A DNA stretch of 64,000 bases from Streptomyces sp. 6-11-2 (GTDB lineage: Bacteria > Actinomycetota > Actinomycetes > Streptomycetales > Streptomycetaceae), in the NCBI RefSeq assembly GCF_006540305.1, contig NZ_BJOR01000001.1, forward strand, positions 434,001 through 498,000, in the 5' to 3' direction. The position numbers were made by a program, and so were the translations under genes. The notes under the pieces were generated by a model that was not told the DNA's origin, did not search any database, and saw nothing but the letters and a program-made list of their open reading frames with translations. This document shows positions 61,558 to 64,000 of the stretch, one piece after another (positions within the stretch are counted from its first letter, which is position 1; each line of letters starts with the position of its first letter).

Positions 61558-64000
61558 GTGACAGCGGGAAGCGACTCGGTCCTCGAACTGCTGCCCATGG
61601 TGTTCGCCGCGCCGGGCGAGGCCCTGGCGCGGGCCCGTGGGCTGCTGGAGGCCCGTCCGCCGCCGCTGCACGGCTCCGTGGCGCACCAGGTGATCGGCAT
61701 CTGGCAGCGGGACTTCGGCGACACCCGGCTGGCCTTGCGGCATCTGCGGCGGGCCCGGGATCTGGCGGCGCGCGCCGACTCGGCCGAGCGGGAGGCCGAC
61801 GTACTGGCCACGCTGGGGGTCGCGTTGGTGCACGCGGGGCGCACGCGGCAGGGACTCGTGGCATTCGAGCGCGGGGTCGCGCGCGGGACGGGCCACACCC
61901 GGGCGCGGGTGCTGTTCCGGCGGGCGTACGTGTGGTGGGTGCTGGGCCGTCACCGTGAGGCGCTGGAGGACGTACGGCGGGCGATTCCCGTGCTGCGGCA
62001 GGCAGGTGACGTGATCTGGACGGCGCGGGCGCTGACGCTGCGGGCCACGGTGCACCTGGCGCTGGGCGCGGTGGAACGGGCGGACGCCGACTTCACCGCG
62101 GCGCAGGCGCTGTGGGACACCACCGGCCAGGAGCACGACAAGGCCGACGCCGTGGAGAGCCGGGGACTGGCGGCGTTCCGGCAGGGCGACATCCCGGCGG
62201 CGCTGCGGCTCCTCGACGAGGCCGAGGAGCAGTACGCCAAGCTCGGCACGCCGACGTTCATGCTGGACATCCGGCGCTGCGAGGTACTGATGGCGGCCGG
62301 TCTCGCCCCCGAGGCACTGGCCGGGGCGGACGCGGCGATCGCCGAACTGGACGGCATCGGCGGCCAGTCGACCCGCAAGGCGGAACTGCTGCTGGCCGCG
62401 GCGCGGGCGGCGCGGCTGGCGGACGACCCGCACACGGCGACCGCGCGCGCGGCGCTGGCCGTGCGGCTGTTCGCCGGGCAGCGGCGCACCTGGTGGGAGA
62501 CGCACGCCCGGCTGGTGCTGATCGAGGCCCGGGTGGCCGACGGGCGCCGCTCGGGGCGGCTGGTCGCGGACGCCGCGGCGGTGGCCGAACGGCTGGCCTC
62601 CTTCGGCTCGCCTGCCGCGCCCGAGGCGTCGCTGCTGGCGGGCCGGATCGCGCTCGCCCTGGGCCGGCCGGCGGACGCCGAGAGCCATCTCGCCGTCGCC
62701 GCGCGCAGCCGGTGCGGCGGACCGCCGCTCGCCCGGATGACGGGCTGGGCGGCGCAGGCGCTGCGGGCGCGGGCGGCGGGTTCCCGCCGAGGTGTGCTGG
62801 AGGCGTGCCGACGCGGTCTCGACGTGCTCGACGACCACCGGATGACGCTGGGCGCCTCGGAGTTGCGTGCCCGGGCGACCGCTCAGGGCGCCGAACTGGC
62901 CGCGCTGGCACAGGAGTCGGCTCTCGCCTCCGGTGAGCCGCGGCGGCTGCTGGTGTGGAGCGAGCGCTGGCGGGCCACCGTGCTGTCCGCGCCGCCCACC
63001 CGGCCGCCCGCCGACCCGGCCCTGCTCAGCGGGCTGACCGCCTTCCGTGAGATCGCCGCCCGCGCGCAGGACGCCCGCCAGGACGGCCACCCGGTGCCCG
63101 CCCTGGAACGCGAACAGCGCCGTCTGGAGCGGGAGATCCGCTCCCGCACCCTGCGTCTGCGCGGCGACGCGCCGGGCGGCGGCGACCGGTTCGACCCCGG
63201 CCGGCTGCTGGCGCGGCTCGGGGAGGCGCGACTGGTCGAACTGGCCGTGCTGGACGGGCGGGTGCACGTGCTGCTGTGCGGCGGGGGGCGGGTACGGCGC
63301 TTCGAGGCCGGGCGGCTCGCGGACGCGGTGACGGAGGCCGAGCACGTGCAGGCGGGACTGCGGCGGCTGGCCCACCCGGGGGCGGCGGCCCGGCTGCCGC
63401 TGGTGGAGGCGGCGGGGCGCCGCCTGGAGGAGCTGCTGCTCGGCCCGGCCGCCCGGCATCTGGGCTCCGGGCCGGTCGTGGTGGTGCCGCCGGGCTCGCT
63501 GCACCGGGTGCCGTGGGCGCTGCTGCCGTCACTGCGGGAGCGGGTGCTGAGCGTGTCGCCGTCGGCGAGCAGCTGGCTGCGCGCCCACGAGACCGAACCG
63601 CCGCTGGGGGGCCGCCGGGTGCTGGTGCGCGGGCCGGGTCTGGCGACCGGGGGCGCGGAGGTGCCCGAACTCGCCGACCGCTACGGCACGCCGACCGTGC
63701 TGGAGGAGGCCGACGCGCACGTGTCGCGGGTGCTGCGGGAGCTGGACGGGGCCACGCTCGCGCACATCGCCGCGCACGGCGCCTTCCGCGCGGACAGCCC
63801 GCTGTTCTCGTCGCTGACGATGGCCGACGGCCCGCTCATCGTGCACGACTTCGAGCGTCTGGACCGCAGCCCGTACCGGATCATCCTGTCCTGCTGCGAC
63901 ACCGCCCGGTTCGCCTCAGTGGGCGCCGACGAACTCCTCGGCCTGGTCACGGCGTTGCTGCCGCTGGGCACCGCCGGGGTGGTGGCGTGCAGCGCCCCCG
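61558..64000 (+). CDS. TPR-CHAT (caspase-like) protein, 3' end outside window
   Basis: The frame is open from GTG at 61558 to the window end (814 codons), so the C-terminus is missing. Residues ~1-480 are Ala/Leu/Arg-rich helical repeats of TPR type (GDTRLALRHLRRARDLA, GDIPAALRLLDEAEEQYAKL). After a coiled linker (LEREQRRLEREI) comes a CHAT domain with VVVVPPGSLHRVPWALLP, catalytic His740 in HIAAHGAF and Cys779 in LSCCDTARF. CHAT proteases are clostripain/caspase relatives activated through attached sensor repeats. Start choice rests on GTG with no strong ribosome site. Confidence 0.9.
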   Translation, partial: MTAGSDSVLELLPMVFAAPGEALARARGLLEARPPPLHGSVAHQVIGIWQRDFGDTRLALRHLRRARDLAARADSAEREADVLATLGVALVHAGRTRQGLVAFERGVARGTGHTRARVLFRRAYVWWVLGRHREALEDVRRAIPVLRQAGDVIWTARALTLRATVHLALGAVERADADFTAAQALWDTTGQEHDKADAVESRGLAAFRQGDIPAALRLLDEAEEQYAKLGTPTFMLDIRRCEVLMAAGLAPEALAGADAAIAELDGIGGQSTRKAELLLAAARAARLADDPHTATARAALAVRLFAGQRRTWWETHARLVLIEARVADGRRSGRLVADAAAVAERLASFGSPAAPEASLLAGRIALALGRPADAESHLAVAARSRCGGPPLARMTGWAAQALRARAAGSRRGVLEACRRGLDVLDDHRMTLGASELRARATAQGAELAALAQESALASGEPRRLLVWSERWRATVLSAPPTRPPADPALLSGLTAFREIAARAQDARQDGHPVPALEREQRRLEREIRSRTLRLRGDAPGGGDRFDPGRLLARLGEARLVELAVLDGRVHVLLCGGGRVRRFEAGRLADAVTEAEHVQAGLRRLAHPGAAARLPLVEAAGRRLEELLLGPAARHLGSGPVVVVPPGSLHRVPWALLPSLRERVLSVSPSASSWLRAHETEPPLGGRRVLVRGPGLATGGAEVPELADRYGTPTVLEEADAHVSRVLRELDGATLAHIAAHGAFRADSPLFSSLTMADGPLIVHDFERLDRSPYRIILSCCDTARFASVGADELLGLVTALLPLGTAGVVACSAP

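Overview
The window is high-GC actinobacterial DNA that looks like a Streptomyces chromosome. The GC-rich third codon positions, the MbtH/NRPS locus, a WhiJ-type XRE+DUF397 pair, mycothiol-type enzymes, a monomeric isocitrate dehydrogenase and an actinobacterial Cys-type leader peptide all fit. No rRNA, tRNA or CRISPR array was seen.

Layout. (1) 1-18.9 kb: the 3' part of a nonribosomal peptide cluster on the + strand. It holds a five-adenylation-domain NRPS whose 5' end lies outside the window (end of C, A-T, C-A-T, C-A-T, C-A(MT)-T, C-A-T-TE), then MbtH, a cytochrome P450, a START/SRPBCC-type protein and a ~62-residue protein, closed by a perfect 16-bp hairpin. My reading of the A-domain pockets suggests ...aromatic?-Pro-Phe-N-methyl-Tyr-X, released by the terminal TE. 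(2) 18.9-25.2 kb (- strand): a dipeptide/oligopeptide ABC importer (lipoprotein, permease, fused permease-ATPase, ATPase) ending in a decayed FAD oxidoreductase gene. (3) 25.4-30.7 kb (+): a DUF885 metallopeptidase-like gene and a small locus with a type II thioesterase, an alpha/beta hydrolase, a second copy of the ~62-residue protein, and two copies of a DUF5132-like small protein. (4) 30.8-38.2 kb: a sulfonate/flavin-monooxygenase and amino-acid-transport region that has clearly been rearranged (truncated ssuD, intact ssuE, frameshifted LLM monooxygenase joined head-to-head to a headless permease), a FAD/NAD(P)-binding protein, an acetyltransferase, and a 3-hydroxyisobutyryl-CoA hydrolase next to an acyl-CoA dehydrogenase stump. 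(5) 38.2-44.5 kb: a cobalamin-binding protein, a riboswitch-controlled [2Fe-2S] protein, a Fpg/Nei glycosylase, an MDMPI-type protein, an acetyltransferase, an XRE/DUF397 pair, a NUDIX hydrolase and a Phd-like double-domain protein. (6) 44.7-52.5 kb: membrane and transport genes, including a MATE pump with a PadR regulator and a perfect 20-bp inverted repeat, and an ABC exporter with a MerR/SoxR-style 19-bp-spacer promoter. (7) 52.6-57.8 kb: icd and the methionine genes metY-metX, the pair preceded by a Cys-containing leader peptide and hairpin. (8) 57.9-64 kb: an N-formylglutamate amidohydrolase-like protein, then an ECF sigma factor, its coupled partner and a cytoplasmic subtilase, divergent from a TPR-CHAT (caspase-like) protein that runs off the window.

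How the parts relate. The peptide cluster probably continues functionally into the thioesterase locus. Both loci carry a copy of the same uncharacterised small protein, and the second copy is translationally coupled to the type II thioesterase. The importer and DUF885 gene lie between them. The most unusual candidates are this small-protein/TEII module, the sigma/subtilase/TPR-CHAT locus, and the NRPS module duplication with a divergent specificity core.
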